Origin: Deinococcus peraridilitoris DSM 19664
GTDB lineage: Bacteria > Deinococcota > Deinococci > Deinococcales > Deinococcaceae
Direction: 5' to 3'
DNA: 64,000 nucleotides
Assembly: GCF_000317835.1 (NCBI RefSeq)
Contig: NC_019793.1
Span: 1,051,001 to 1,115,000 of the forward strand
This document shows, piece by piece, positions 48,118 to 56,906 of this stretch; the stretch's first letter is position 1; each line of letters opens with the position of its first letter. The notes below the pieces were generated by a model. It saw only the letters and a program-made list of their open reading frames with translations. It did no database searches and was not told the origin of the DNA. A program made the position numbers and the translations under genes.

Positions 48118-48255
48118 CCGCCACGCCCAGTAGGCCACCAGGATCAGTACGGCGAAGGTGAGCAGCCGCAGCACGATGCCCACCACGAAACGCAGCACGA
48201 CAAAGGCAATCAGAATGCCGAGAATCCAGGGCAGCCACGGCGCGAGGGTTTCCAT
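48100..48255 (-). CDS. 51-residue membrane protein
   Basis: This small frame encodes METLAPWLPWILGILIAFVV and then LRFVVGIVLRLLTFAVLILVAYWAWRALNGA (two blocks). It has two adjoining hydrophobic segments (about 8-28 and 30-46) with Arg between, so it may be a helical hairpin or one long membrane helix. TAGCAT lies 8 bases before the ATG. It converges with the GH3 gene, and its C-terminus lies in the shared palindrome. Function unknown. Confidence 0.6.
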   Translation of the reverse strand: METLAPWLPWILGILIAFVVLRFVVGIVLRLLTFAVLILVAYWAWRALNGA

Positions 48256-48393
48256 GTTGCTTCATGCTACGTGAAGCGGGTCGCTCCACCGCACGCTCCT
48301 CAGCATCGACGTTTACACTGGAACGGAAATTCTACGCCGGACGAAACCTATACCAGGCGAAATTTCATCCGGCGATCCATTCGGGAGGCCACA

Positions 48394-49074
48394 ATGCGTA
48401 TCACCTATTACGGACAGTCGGCGTTTCTGCTGGAGATTGGCGAACACACCGTCCTCATCGACCCGTTCATTCAGGGCAACCCGCGCTGCCCGGTCTCGCT
48501 GGAAGAACTGCTGGGGCGTTCGGTCGGCGCCGTACTCGTGACGCACGCGCACGGCGACCACTGGGGCAACACGCTGGACTTCGCCCGAGCGGGCGCCCTG
48601 GTGGTCGGCACTGCTGAAATAGGGAATTACGCGCAAAAAAACGGTGCCGAGCGGGTGGCTCCGGCCAACATCGGCGGCACCGTGCGCCTGCCGTGGGGCA
48701 GTGTGTACCTGACACCGGCGTGGCATTCGAGTTCTTTTCCAGACGGCACCTACGGTGGTATGCCGACGGGTCTGGTCATCGAAGCCGAGGGCAAACGCCT
48801 CTATCACGCGGGTGATACCTGCCTGTTCGGCGATATGCGTCTGATCGGTGAACGGGGCCTGGATCTGGCCATGCTGCCGGTCGGTGACAGCTACACCATG
48901 GGCCCCGAGGAAGCGGCGCGCTGCCTGGATCTGCTGCAACCCCGTCACGCGGTGCCGATGCACTACGCAACCTTTCCGCCGCTCTTTGGCGACCCGGAAG
49001 TCTTCGCGCAGGGCGCGCGTGAGCGTGGCGTGGAACCGCATGTGCTGCAACCGGGCGAGTCCTTCGAGCTGTAG
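48394..49074 (+). CDS. UPF0173-type metal-dependent hydrolase (MBL fold)
   Basis: This 226-residue metallo-beta-lactamase-fold protein has the metal motif THAHGDHWGNT near 48-58, PAWHSSSFPDGTYGGMP, HAGDTCLFGDM and PMHYATFPPL, diagnostic of UPF0173. GGGAGG precedes the ATG at 48394; an in-frame extension upstream is unlikely. It is presumed to be a cytosolic hydrolase with unknown substrate. A terminator follows. Confidence 0.9.
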   Translation: MRITYYGQSAFLLEIGEHTVLIDPFIQGNPRCPVSLEELLGRSVGAVLVTHAHGDHWGNTLDFARAGALVVGTAEIGNYAQKNGAERVAPANIGGTVRLPWGSVYLTPAWHSSSFPDGTYGGMPTGLVIEAEGKRLYHAGDTCLFGDMRLIGERGLDLAMLPVGDSYTMGPEEAARCLDLLQPRHAVPMHYATFPPLFGDPEVFAQGARERGVEPHVLQPGESFEL

Positions 49075-49088
49075 GACATCAACCTGCA

Positions 49089-49113
49089 ATGCCCGCTCGC
49101 GCGGGCATTTTTT
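49089..49113 (+). terminator. Intrinsic terminator
   Basis: ATGCCCGC-TCGC-GCGGGCAT is followed by T6 after the UPF0173-type gene. Confidence 0.92.
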
Positions 49114-49187
49114 CATGTCCTGGCCTGGCATTGCGTTAGACTGTTAAGTGGATGAAGATGCCATGAGCATCTCCTGAAAGGATCACC

Positions 49188-50147
49188 GTGACCAGCGCCG
49201 CGCCCATCACTGGCTTCTCCCTTCTGCGCCTGCTCGGGCGTGGCAACAGCGCCTGGGTTCATCTGGCCGTGGACGAACAGGGACGCCGGGTCGCGCTGAA
49301 GCTGCCGTTTCCCGAGACACTCGCCGATCCCGAAAGTGCCGAGCGCTTTGCCAACGAGGTACGCCTCAGCCTGCAGCTGCGCCACGAGCGTCTGGTGATC
49401 GGTCATACCGGCGTGGCGTTCGGTCCGGGCACCCACCTCGCCATGCGCTACTTTCCCGAGGGCACCCTCAGCCGCTGGCTGGAAATGGGAAAGCTCACCA
49501 CATCCGAGTCGCTGGGCATTCTGGCTGACCTCGCGGGCGCCCTGACGTACCTGCACGCCCAGGGCGTGGTGCATCAGGACGTCAAGAGCCAGAACGTCTA
49601 TCTGGACTCCGGACGCGCGGCGCTGGGTGACTTCGGCTCGGCCTACTTCACCACTCAGGGTGGCAAGACGGCAGGCAGCCCCTTTTACATGGCCCCGGAA
49701 ATCTACCGCGCCGAGGGCAGCTCCCCGGCCAGTGACGTATACAGCCTGGGAATCCTGGCGTACGAGATGCTGACCCACGAGCGTCCCTTTCGCGGCTCGA
49801 CATATGAGCAACTGATGGCCGCTCACCTGGCCAGCTATCCACGACCGCTGGTCAACCAGGCTCCCGAGGTTCCGCGCCCGTTGGCCCTGCTGCTCGAACG
49901 CGCCTTTGCCAAGTCGCCGCAGGAGCGGCCCGACGCGCCAACCCTGCTGCGGGCCCTGGAAGGTGCTTTGGGACGCGCCCCCGAGACCGGACCCTTCACT
50001 CCGGTCACCGCCGCTGCCAACCCGGTGGTCGTTGGCCGTCACGGTCCAACAACCCGGGGGGTCGGCGCGGCCAGCACCCTTTCCTCACCGGAAAAGCCCG
50101 ACAGGGAAAACAAGCCCGCCTTCTGGAATCCGTTCAAGAAACGCTGA
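49188..50147 (+). CDS. Hanks-type Ser/Thr protein kinase
   Basis: This 319-residue cytoplasmic kinase has a Gly-rich loop LLGRGNSAWVHLA, the Lys of VALKLPF near 37, the catalytic loop VVHQDVKSQNVYLD near 127-140, DFGSAYF near 148, GSPFYMAPEIY near 165 and SDVYSLGILAYEML. The usual HRD reads HQD, placing it outside the RD class, so activation-loop phosphorylation may not be needed. The C-terminal 60 residues are low-complexity and basic, with no membrane helix or PASTA domain. It starts with GTG after AAAGGA. Confidence 0.9.
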   Translation: MTSAAPITGFSLLRLLGRGNSAWVHLAVDEQGRRVALKLPFPETLADPESAERFANEVRLSLQLRHERLVIGHTGVAFGPGTHLAMRYFPEGTLSRWLEMGKLTTSESLGILADLAGALTYLHAQGVVHQDVKSQNVYLDSGRAALGDFGSAYFTTQGGKTAGSPFYMAPEIYRAEGSSPASDVYSLGILAYEMLTHERPFRGSTYEQLMAAHLASYPRPLVNQAPEVPRPLALLLERAFAKSPQERPDAPTLLRALEGALGRAPETGPFTPVTAAANPVVVGRHGPTTRGVGAASTLSSPEKPDRENKPAFWNPFKKR

Positions 50148-50164
50148 AGCTGAAGCGGATTGGC

Positions 50165-50827
50165 TCACCCCGGCGAGGCCGCGCTCACCCCGGCGGCCTG
50201 CAGGAGCCCGGACAGCCCGTCCTCGAAGCCGTCCAGCGGGGGCCAGCTTTCCAGAAAAGGCTGACCGCGCGTCACATCGTTCGGAACCACCACGACCTTC
50301 AGCCCGGCACGGTGCGCGGCCGTGGCCCCATGAAATGAGTCCTCGATGGCCAGCACTTCCTCGGAACGCAAGCCCAGCCGGTGCAGGGCCAGCAGGTACA
50401 GTTCAGGATCGGGTTTGACCTGGGCAACGTCGTCGCGGGTGGCGAGGACCTCGAACGTGTCGCCCAGACCGTGTTGCGCCAGCCAGCGGCTGATCCAGCT
50501 TCGGTCGCTGGAGGACGCGATTGCCAGGCGCAACCCAGCGTCCTGTGCCTGCAGCAGCAGGGTGCGCACGCCGGGCCGCAAGTCCGAAGCTTCGATGTCC
50601 GCCAGAATCGCAGCACGCAGGGGTTCGTACAGGGGCGCGCGCTCGTGTTCAGCCACTTCCAGCGCGGCCCACGGGTCAAAAGCGCCCCAGGTCCCCACAC
50701 CCTGTTGCCACGCACTGAGTTCGAGTTCCCGTCCTCGCTCGGTGTAAAAAGCCTGCCAGCGGCGGAATTCCAGCGTCTCAGTATCGAGCAGGGTGCCGTC
50801 GAAATCAAAGATGAGCGCGCGCAACAT
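50165..50827 (-). CDS. HAD phosphatase (beta-phosphoglucomutase/phosphoglycolate-phosphatase type)
   Basis: This 220-residue HAD-IA enzyme has motif I LIFDFDGTLLDTE, a helical cap, motif II IASSSDRSW, Lys in VKPDPELYLLALHRLG and motif IV AIEDSFHGATAAHRAG. These match the GmhB/beta-PGM/phosphatase subfamily. The start at 50827 is five bases after a TACACT box and gives the canonical N-terminus; a longer frame upstream is not protein-like. The substrate is unknown. Confidence 0.88.
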   Translation of the reverse strand: MLRALIFDFDGTLLDTETLEFRRWQAFYTERGRELELSAWQQGVGTWGAFDPWAALEVAEHERAPLYEPLRAAILADIEASDLRPGVRTLLLQAQDAGLRLAIASSSDRSWISRWLAQHGLGDTFEVLATRDDVAQVKPDPELYLLALHRLGLRSEEVLAIEDSFHGATAAHRAGLKVVVVPNDVTRGQPFLESWPPLDGFEDGLSGLLQAAGVSAASPG

Positions 50828-50832
50828 GCCCC

Positions 50833-50838
50833 AGTGTA
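50833..50838 (-). promoter_or_regulatory. -10 box of leaderless HAD phosphatase mRNA
   Basis: TACACT on the minus strand ends 5 bases before the ATG at 50827. Confidence 0.5.
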
Positions 50839-50921
50839 ATCGCCCGTCCACGCCGACTTGCCGGTGGGGCGGGCGCCTCTTTGCAAGACCGGCCTGCCAG
50901 ATGACGTGCACAACTCCCTGT

Positions 50922-50927
50922 TAGCAT
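50922..50927 (+). promoter_or_regulatory. -10 box of leaderless Ppx/GppA mRNA
   Basis: TAGCAT ends 7 bases before the ATG at 50935, which supports that start over an in-frame ATG three codons upstream that overlaps the box. Confidence 0.5.
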
Positions 50928-50934
50928 GGGCGGC

Positions 50935-52446
50935 ATGCGCGTCGCCGTCGCCGATGTGGGCACCAACTCCTGCCATCTCCTGATCGCCGAGTCCCGTGGA
51001 AGCGGATACCGCATTCTCGACGCCCTGAAAGAACGAACCCGGCTGGGTGAGTACCTCTCGCAGGGACGCGTCACCGAGCAGGGTTACGTCCGCCTGGAAG
51101 AGGCACTGCGGCGCTTCAAGCAGCTGGCGCAGAGCGCGGGGTGTGCCGATCTGCGCGTGTACGCCACCTCGGCCATGCGCGAAGCCCTCAACGGAGGCGA
51201 GATTGCCGAGCGTCTGCGCACCTCGACCGGCGTGTACCCGCAGATCATCAGCGGCGAGCGGGAAGGCGCGCTGACGTACCTGGGCGCGGCTCACAGTGTC
51301 GAGTTCTCCGGCGACAACCTGCTGCTCGATCTGGGCGGCGGCAGCCTGGAGATCGCGCGCGGCGACGAGCGGGAGGCGCACACGGTCGTGAGCCTGCCGC
51401 TGGGCTCGGTGCGGATGCGTCTCGCGCACCTGCAGGCCGACCCACCCGGCGCGCGCGCCATCCGGGAACTCGACGCCACCGTGCGCGGCGCGCTGTTGCC
51501 ACACCTCAAGACCTTCGCCCTCAGGGAAGACACACGCGTCATCGGTTCGAGCGGAACCTTCGAGGCGGTGGCCGGTATGTTAAGTGCCCGCGCAGGACAC
51601 GGTGCGGGCGCACTGGGCGGCCCGGTGAACGGGTACAGCTTCCGGCTGGAGGAACTGGGCGCCCTGCTCGACGATTTGCGCAAGCTGAGCAGCGCCAAGC
51701 GCGCAAAGTTCCCGGGACTCGACAAGACGCGCACGGACATCATCGTGGCCGGGCTGGTGGTATTGCACGCCACCCTGAGCGCGCTGGGCGCGTCGCGCGT
51801 CACGGTGTCCGAGGGAGCGCTGCGCGAAGGAATGCTGGTCGAGTACCTCGCCCAGGAAGCCGAGTGGGAAGCGGGCCTGAGTGCCCGACAACGCAGCGTG
51901 CTGGAAGTGGCAGAGCGCTTCCGGATCGACCTGGCGCACGACCGGCAGGTGATGACGCTGGCACGCGACCTGTTCTCCCGGCTGGAAGGAGCCGGAGAAG
52001 CCTTCCCAGCCGAGGCACGCAGCCTGCTCACCGCCGGAGCGCTGCTGCACGAAATCGGCTTGATCGTCGCGCAAAGCAGCCACCACAAGCACGGTCATTA
52101 CCTGACGCGCTTTGCGGGCCTGCGCGGATACGAACCCTGGCAGGTGGACGTGGTAGCGCTGCTGGTGCGCTACCACCGCAAAAGCCCGCCCAAATCCAGC
52201 CATCTGGAATTCACGGCCATCAGCCCTGAGCATCAGCGTCTGGTGGTGCGGCTCGCCGCCATTCTGCGGGTCGCTGATGGGCTCGACCGCTCGCACACGC
52301 AGGGCGCGGGCATCACGGCCCTCGGGAAACATGGCAAGAACTGGACACTTCAGGTGACGAACGCCACCGAACTCGACTTGCACGGCGCGCGTGAAAAACG
52401 TGACATGTGGGAAAGTGCGTTTGGCCCCCTGCACATCGAGGGTTGA
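50935..52446 (+). CDS. ppx: Ppx/GppA family phosphatase (exopolyphosphatase-like)
   Basis: This 503-residue protein has the ASKHA-fold ATPase-like domain: VAVADVGTNSCHLLIAE at the N-terminus, ISGEREGALTYLG, LLDLGGGSLEIARGDE near 125-140 and GSSGTFEAVAGM near 205. A C-terminal HD-like helical domain (LLHEIGLIVAQSSHHKHGHYL) follows from about 320. The enzyme degrades long-chain polyphosphate and/or pppGpp; which cannot be told from sequence. It is divergent from the HAD phosphatase gene over about 107 bases. Confidence 0.9.
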   Translation: MRVAVADVGTNSCHLLIAESRGSGYRILDALKERTRLGEYLSQGRVTEQGYVRLEEALRRFKQLAQSAGCADLRVYATSAMREALNGGEIAERLRTSTGVYPQIISGEREGALTYLGAAHSVEFSGDNLLLDLGGGSLEIARGDEREAHTVVSLPLGSVRMRLAHLQADPPGARAIRELDATVRGALLPHLKTFALREDTRVIGSSGTFEAVAGMLSARAGHGAGALGGPVNGYSFRLEELGALLDDLRKLSSAKRAKFPGLDKTRTDIIVAGLVVLHATLSALGASRVTVSEGALREGMLVEYLAQEAEWEAGLSARQRSVLEVAERFRIDLAHDRQVMTLARDLFSRLEGAGEAFPAEARSLLTAGALLHEIGLIVAQSSHHKHGHYLTRFAGLRGYEPWQVDVVALLVRYHRKSPPKSSHLEFTAISPEHQRLVVRLAAILRVADGLDRSHTQGAGITALGKHGKNWTLQVTNATELDLHGAREKRDMWESAFGPLHIEG

Positions 52447-52466
52447 AGACCCTGCCCGGGCGCTCC

Positions 52467-53813
52467 TCAGCGCATCAGCAGCCAGTTGGCGATGAGAAAG
52501 TAGATCGCCACGCCACTGATGTCGGCCAGCGAGGTCACCAGCGGTGCGCTCGCCGTGGCCGGATCGAGCTTGAGACGCTGCAGCACGAAGGGCAGCGACA
52601 CGCCGATCAGGCTGCCGACCACCACGACCAGCAGCATGGTGGACGCCACCACCAGCGCCACCATCGGCCCACCCCGGTAGAGACCCAGCAAGGACACCGC
52701 CAGCCCCATGGTGAGGCCGATGGCCCCCGAGACCAGCAGTTCGCGGCCCAGCAGACGGCCCCAGTCCCCTGGCCGCACGTCGCCGGTCGCCATGGCCCGC
52801 ACCATCAGGGTAGAGGCCTGCGCACCCGCGTTGCCGCTCGACCCGATCAGCAGCGGCAAAAACACCACCAGCGACACGACCTGCGTAATCACGTCCTCGT
52901 ACTGGCTGATGATGGCCCCCGACAGCAGGTTCACGAACACCAGCACCACCAGCCACCCGACGCGCTTGCGGTACAGCTCCCGTCCGCCGACCCGCCCGGC
53001 GCCGCCTTGCAGCGGCTCGACCGCGCCGTAGCGCTGGAAGTCCTCGGTGGCTTCCAGTTCGGCGATGTCGATCACATCGTCGAAGGTCACCACGCCCAGC
53101 AAGGCGCCCGCGTCATCCACGACCGGCAAGGCCTCCAGGTCGTAGTCGGCCATCAAATTGACGGCTTCCTCGCGGTCGGCGTGTGCCGAGAGGCTCACGA
53201 AGCGCCGGTCCATGATGCTCTCCACGCGCGCCTGCGGCTGGGCCAGCACGAACACCCGCAGCGCCAGCGCGTCTAGCAGCACACCATGCTCATTCTCAAC
53301 GTAAATGACGTTGACGGCCTCGCCGGGCACATCCCGCAGGCGCACGAAGGCCAGAGCCTCCTCGACCGTCCACTCGGGACGCACGGCCACAAAATGCGGT
53401 GTCATCACCCGGCCCACGCTCTGCGGCGGGTAGCCCAGCAGCTCACGTGCCTGCACGAGGTCCACCGGGCTGAGCAGTTCCATCAATTCCCGCACGACCC
53501 TGGCAGGCAGTTCTTCGAACAGCTGCGTGCGGTCATCCGGGTCGAGTTCGGCCAGCAGGGCGCGGGTTTCGCTCTCCGTCAGCGCGCCGAGCAGCGCACG
53601 CTGCTGCTCGGCGTCCAGATAGGCAAACACGTCCGCCGCCAGGGTGGGCGGAAGCAGACGGTAGAGGAGCGCCTGCCGGGGTGCGCTCAGGTCTTCCAGC
53701 ACCACGGCCACTTCGGGCGCGGTGAGGGTGACCAGGTGCGCCCGGGCCTCGCCCAGCTGTCCTTCTTCGATGAGCTGCACCATCGACCGTTTCGGGATGA
53801 GGTGCTGTTTCAT
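52467..53813 (-). CDS. mgtE: Magnesium transporter MgtE
   Basis: This 448-residue Mg2+ channel has an N-terminal helical superhelix (about 1-125), a pair of CBS domains (VGRVMTPHFVAVRPEWTVEEAL and VESIMDRRFVSLSAHADREEAV), a plug helix and five transmembrane segments. FLPLLIGSSGNAGAQASTLMVRA is the pore-side signature. The ATG at 53813 lies one base after the mnhG stop, so it is the tail of the Mrp antiporter operon. Internal Mg2+ is expected to close the gate. Confidence 0.94.
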   Translation of the reverse strand: MKQHLIPKRSMVQLIEEGQLGEARAHLVTLTAPEVAVVLEDLSAPRQALLYRLLPPTLAADVFAYLDAEQQRALLGALTESETRALLAELDPDDRTQLFEELPARVVRELMELLSPVDLVQARELLGYPPQSVGRVMTPHFVAVRPEWTVEEALAFVRLRDVPGEAVNVIYVENEHGVLLDALALRVFVLAQPQARVESIMDRRFVSLSAHADREEAVNLMADYDLEALPVVDDAGALLGVVTFDDVIDIAELEATEDFQRYGAVEPLQGGAGRVGGRELYRKRVGWLVVLVFVNLLSGAIISQYEDVITQVVSLVVFLPLLIGSSGNAGAQASTLMVRAMATGDVRPGDWGRLLGRELLVSGAIGLTMGLAVSLLGLYRGGPMVALVVASTMLLVVVVGSLIGVSLPFVLQRLKLDPATASAPLVTSLADISGVAIYFLIANWLLMR

Positions 53814-53814
53814 G

Positions 53815-54210
53815 CTACTCGCGGCGCGTCTGGGCCGCGGCCCGCGCAGGATGAGGCGCGGCCTCTTCCTCGGCGAGTCCCAGCGCGTTCCATTCGTCGG
53901 CGCCGGGCCGCTCGAGCCTGGGCGGCAGGCCACGCAGGTACGCGGCGTTGGCGATGATGTAGGCGCTCAGCGGCGTGGTCAGAAACTGAAACGCCAGAAT
54001 CGCCAGCACGCGCGCGGCCACCTCCACTTCCGCGAACTCGACGATGGCGCCGATAAAGATGCCCGCCGAACCCAGCGTCACCAGCTTGCTCGAAGCGTGC
54101 AGGCGACTGTAGAGATCCGGAAAGCGCAGCACGCCGACGGCGGCGGTCAGCACGAAGAACGCGCCCAACAAGATCGGCAAGTCGCGCGCCCACACGAACG
54201 TGTCGTTCAC
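53815..54210 (-). CDS. mnhG: Mrp/Mnh Na+/H+ antiporter subunit G
   Basis: This 131-residue membrane protein has three hydrophobic segments (LPILLGAFFVLTAAVGVLRF, LVTLGSAGIFIGAIVEF and VLAILAFQFLTTPLSAYIIA) and the PDLYSRLHASSKLVTLG stretch typical of MnhG. The C-terminal 35 residues are hydrophilic. It overlaps mnhF by 4 bases. Confidence 0.92.
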   Translation of the reverse strand: MNDTFVWARDLPILLGAFFVLTAAVGVLRFPDLYSRLHASSKLVTLGSAGIFIGAIVEFAEVEVAARVLAILAFQFLTTPLSAYIIANAAYLRGLPPRLERPGADEWNALGLAEEEAAPHPARAAAQTRRE

Positions 54211-54470
54211 TTCATCACCCGCCCCAGCAGCAGAAAGCGCGCCAAGGCAACCGTACCCAGAAAGCCCAGCAGCGACAGCACCAGCGCCGCGTCCAGAAAC
54301 GATGCGAAGCGTTCACGAATGGCAAGCAGCACGAACAGCACCACCAGATTCACGCTGAGAAAATCGAAGGCCATGATGCGGTCTCCCCAGCTGGGGCCGC
54401 GCAAAACGCGGTAAGTGACGAGCACGGTGGACAGCGCGACCACGACGAGCGCAATATTTACGGCGAGCAT
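54207..54470 (-). CDS. mnhF: Mrp/Mnh Na+/H+ antiporter subunit F
   Basis: This 87-residue protein has three hydrophobic segments and the conserved RVLRGPSWGDRIMAFD motif near 23-38. It overlaps mnhG by 4 bases and is separated from mnhE by 32 bases. Confidence 0.92.
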   Translation of the reverse strand: MLAVNIALVVVALSTVLVTYRVLRGPSWGDRIMAFDFLSVNLVVLFVLLAIRERFASFLDAALVLSLLGFLGTVALARFLLLGRVMK

Positions 54471-54502
54471 GGATCTCCTTGGGCGTCAGCCTGACAGGTA
54501 AC

Positions 54503-54970
54503 TTACTTCAGAAAGGGCAGCAGGCGGTCTTCGACGTTCTGAATGGACGTTCTCGCGGCGTCCAGCGTGGGCAGGCCGATGGCGTGCGCGTACAGAAACT
54601 TGCGGTCCGGCGAGACGCCCATCGCGACAGTGCCCGGCAGCAGGGTGATGGCGGCGGCCAGAAAGGTGATCGAGCTGTCGTCCTGGAGGCGCAGGGGCAC
54701 CGCGACGATCACAGGCTGCAGATTCGGTTGTGGCCGCAAGGCGAACAGGGCAACCTGCACGTTCGCGACGGCCAGCTCGCGCAGAAAGAAGAACACGAAG
54801 GACAACGCGGCGCCCGTGCGGGACACGTAACGGTCGCCGAGCACGCCACGAAAGAGGGCCACCACTCCGAAGCCCAGGGCGTACCCGACCACCAGGTTGC
54901 GCAAATTCACGTCCCCGAGAAACAGGGCCCACGAGAAGGCCAGCACCACGTTGAGCAGCAGCCCACTCAT
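54503..54970 (-). CDS. mnhE: Mrp/Mnh Na+/H+ antiporter subunit E
   Basis: This 155-residue membrane protein (MSGLLLNVVLAFSWALFLGD) has LRNLVVGYALGF and the SSITFLAAAITLLPGTVAMGVSPDRKFLYAHAI segment typical of MnhE. The ATG at 54970 overlaps the mnhD stop by 4 bases and is chosen over a longer frame with no protein character. Confidence 0.92.
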   Translation of the reverse strand: MSGLLLNVVLAFSWALFLGDVNLRNLVVGYALGFGVVALFRGVLGDRYVSRTGAALSFVFFFLRELAVANVQVALFALRPQPNLQPVIVAVPLRLQDDSSITFLAAAITLLPGTVAMGVSPDRKFLYAHAIGLPTLDAARTSIQNVEDRLLPFLK

Positions 54971-56451
54971 GGCAGCACCTGCCGGATGTAATGCGCGGGC
55001 TCCGAGAGTTGCCGTGCCACGATGCTGGACGCGCCGTACAGGGGCTGGGCGAACACCGCGAGCAAGGTCGTGAGCAGTACGGCCAGCACGGCGCCGATGG
55101 TCGTGCTGCGTGCCAGCACCGGTACATTCTCCAGGCACACCCGGCCCCAGAAAAATCCCCGCCAGATCGAGATCAGCGCGATCAGGGTCAGCAGGCTTGC
55201 CAGGATCACCGCGCCGACTGCCAGGTGGGCGAGCAGCCCGCCTACCTCCAGACCCGAGCGCACCAGGGCGAATTTGCCGATGAACCCGGCCGTGGGCGGC
55301 AAACCCACCATGCCGAGCAGGCCGACCAGAAAACCGGCGGCCAGCCACGGACTGTTTTCGAGTACGCCGCCCAGCCGTACCTGCTCGGTGCGGCTCAGGT
55401 GTTCGGCCACTCCCGCCACCGCGAAAAGCGCGAAGGTGACCAGCACGCTGTTCATGGCGTAGTAGACCGTGGCGGCCAGAGCACTTTCCGAGCGCAGCCC
55501 CAGACCGAAGGCCAGATACCCCACCGAGCTGATGACGGTAAAGGAGAGAATCGAGCGCCAGGTGCGCTGCGAAATGGCGCCCAGCGCGCCCACCAGCACG
55601 GTCACGCCACCGAGCATGAGCAGCACGGCGTGCGTCACCTCACCTTCGGCGGAGAACACCGTGCTGAACATGCGGATCAGCGCGTACACGCCCACTTTGG
55701 TCAGCACTGCCGCGAAGAACGCGCTCACGGCCGCCGGTGGTTCGGGATAGCTGGTCGGCAGCCAGAAGGACATCGGAAACAATGCGGTTTTGGTCGCGAA
55801 CACGGCCATCAGCAAAAACGCCAGCGCCGTCACGGTGGCGTTCGGCCCAAGTTCGGCGCTGCGTTGCGCCAGCTGGGCGAAGTTCAGGGTTCCCAGCACG
55901 CCATAGGTAAAGCCCGCGCCGATCACGAAGAGGGCCGAGGCAATCAGGTTGTACACCACGTACCGGAAGCCTTCACGCAGCTGTCCGACGTCGCTGCCCA
56001 GGGTGATCAGCGCGTACGAAGCCACCAGCATTACCTCGAAGGCCACGAACAGGTTGAAGAGGTCACCCGTCAGAAAGGACAGGTGCACTCCGGCAAACAG
56101 AAAGTGCAGCAGCGAGTGATGACCGAAGCGTTCACGGCGCACGTCGGTGGAGCCACGCGAGTACAGCACGGCCAGCAGCGCGGCGACGGCAGACAGGGTC
56201 ACCATCAGGGCCGAGAGGCCATCCGCCACGATCTGAATTCCCCACGGAGCGGCCCAGCCTCCCAGACTCGCCACCGGGTACTCGCCGCGCAGAGCCGCCG
56301 GCAGCAGCAGCGCGCTGCAGGCGAGCGTGAGAATTGCCGTGCCCAGTGAAATGACGAAGCGTGCCCGACTGCCTCGCACCAGCAGCAGCACGATGGCCAC
56401 GAGCAGGGGCAGCAGCACGGGCAGCAACACCAGGGAAGCGCCGGGAATCAT
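54967..56451 (-). CDS. mnhD: Mrp/Mnh Na+/H+ antiporter subunit D
   Basis: This 494-residue subunit is homologous to the proton-pumping NuoL/M/N subunits, with about 14 hydrophobic segments. The channel Glu lies in LFVAFEVMLVASYALITLG, and the Lys-bearing ATKTALFPMSFWLPTSYPEPPAAVSAFFAAVLTKVGVYALIRMF follows. Both charged positions needed for proton translocation are present. It overlaps mnhC and mnhE by 4 bases each. Confidence 0.94.
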   Translation of the reverse strand: MIPGASLVLLPVLLPLLVAIVLLLVRGSRARFVISLGTAILTLACSALLLPAALRGEYPVASLGGWAAPWGIQIVADGLSALMVTLSAVAALLAVLYSRGSTDVRRERFGHHSLLHFLFAGVHLSFLTGDLFNLFVAFEVMLVASYALITLGSDVGQLREGFRYVVYNLIASALFVIGAGFTYGVLGTLNFAQLAQRSAELGPNATVTALAFLLMAVFATKTALFPMSFWLPTSYPEPPAAVSAFFAAVLTKVGVYALIRMFSTVFSAEGEVTHAVLLMLGGVTVLVGALGAISQRTWRSILSFTVISSVGYLAFGLGLRSESALAATVYYAMNSVLVTFALFAVAGVAEHLSRTEQVRLGGVLENSPWLAAGFLVGLLGMVGLPPTAGFIGKFALVRSGLEVGGLLAHLAVGAVILASLLTLIALISIWRGFFWGRVCLENVPVLARSTTIGAVLAVLLTTLLAVFAQPLYGASSIVARQLSEPAHYIRQVLP

Positions 56452-56906
56452 GACTGCTCCCGCAGAGGACCGACCACAGGTTCCTCCGGTGTGGTGAGCC
56501 GCGTTGAGCTGAGCTCCTCGGGATTGGTGGGATGTTCGGGGTCGGCGCGCAGTTCCGGCAAGGCTTCGAGTTCGTTGAGTTCATCGTCGAATCCCGCGAC
56601 GTCATCGCGCCCGGTGGCCTGGTAGGTGCGCACGGCCAGGGTCAGCAGCAGTGCGGTCGTGCCGAAGCCGATCACGATGGCCGTCAGAATCAGCGCCTGC
56701 GGCAAGGGATCGACGTAGGGTCCGCGGATGCTCAACAGCGGTGGCGCGGCCGCACTCAGGCCACCCGCACTCAGAATGGCGAGGTTGGCGGCGTAAGCGA
56801 CGAAGGTCAGGCCCAGCACCAGACGTAAAATGGTGCGTGACAGCGTCAGGTACACGCCGACGGCAGCGAGAATGGCGACCACCAGGGCGAACAGAATTTC
56901 CATCAA
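56448..56906 (-). CDS. mnhC: Mrp/Mnh Na+/H+ antiporter subunit C
   Basis: This 152-residue NuoK-like subunit has three hydrophobic segments (ILFALVVAILAAVGVYLTLS, LVLGLTFVAYAANLAILSAGG and DPLPQALILTAIVIGFGTTALLLTLAV). A 50-residue acidic C-terminal tail extends beyond the usual NuoK length. It overlaps its neighbours by 4 bases. Confidence 0.92.
   Translation of the reverse strand: MMEILFALVVAILAAVGVYLTLSRTILRLVLGLTFVAYAANLAILSAGGLSAAAPPLLSIRGPYVDPLPQALILTAIVIGFGTTALLLTLAVRTYQATGRDDVAGFDDELNELEALPELRADPEHPTNPEELSSTRLTTPEEPVVGPLREQS

Noticed and set aside
46745..48289. 514-codon minus-strand frame opposite the GH3 gene
   Set aside because: It is a shadow of an intact GH3 gene. Composition is rich in Arg, Gln and His and no motif is present.
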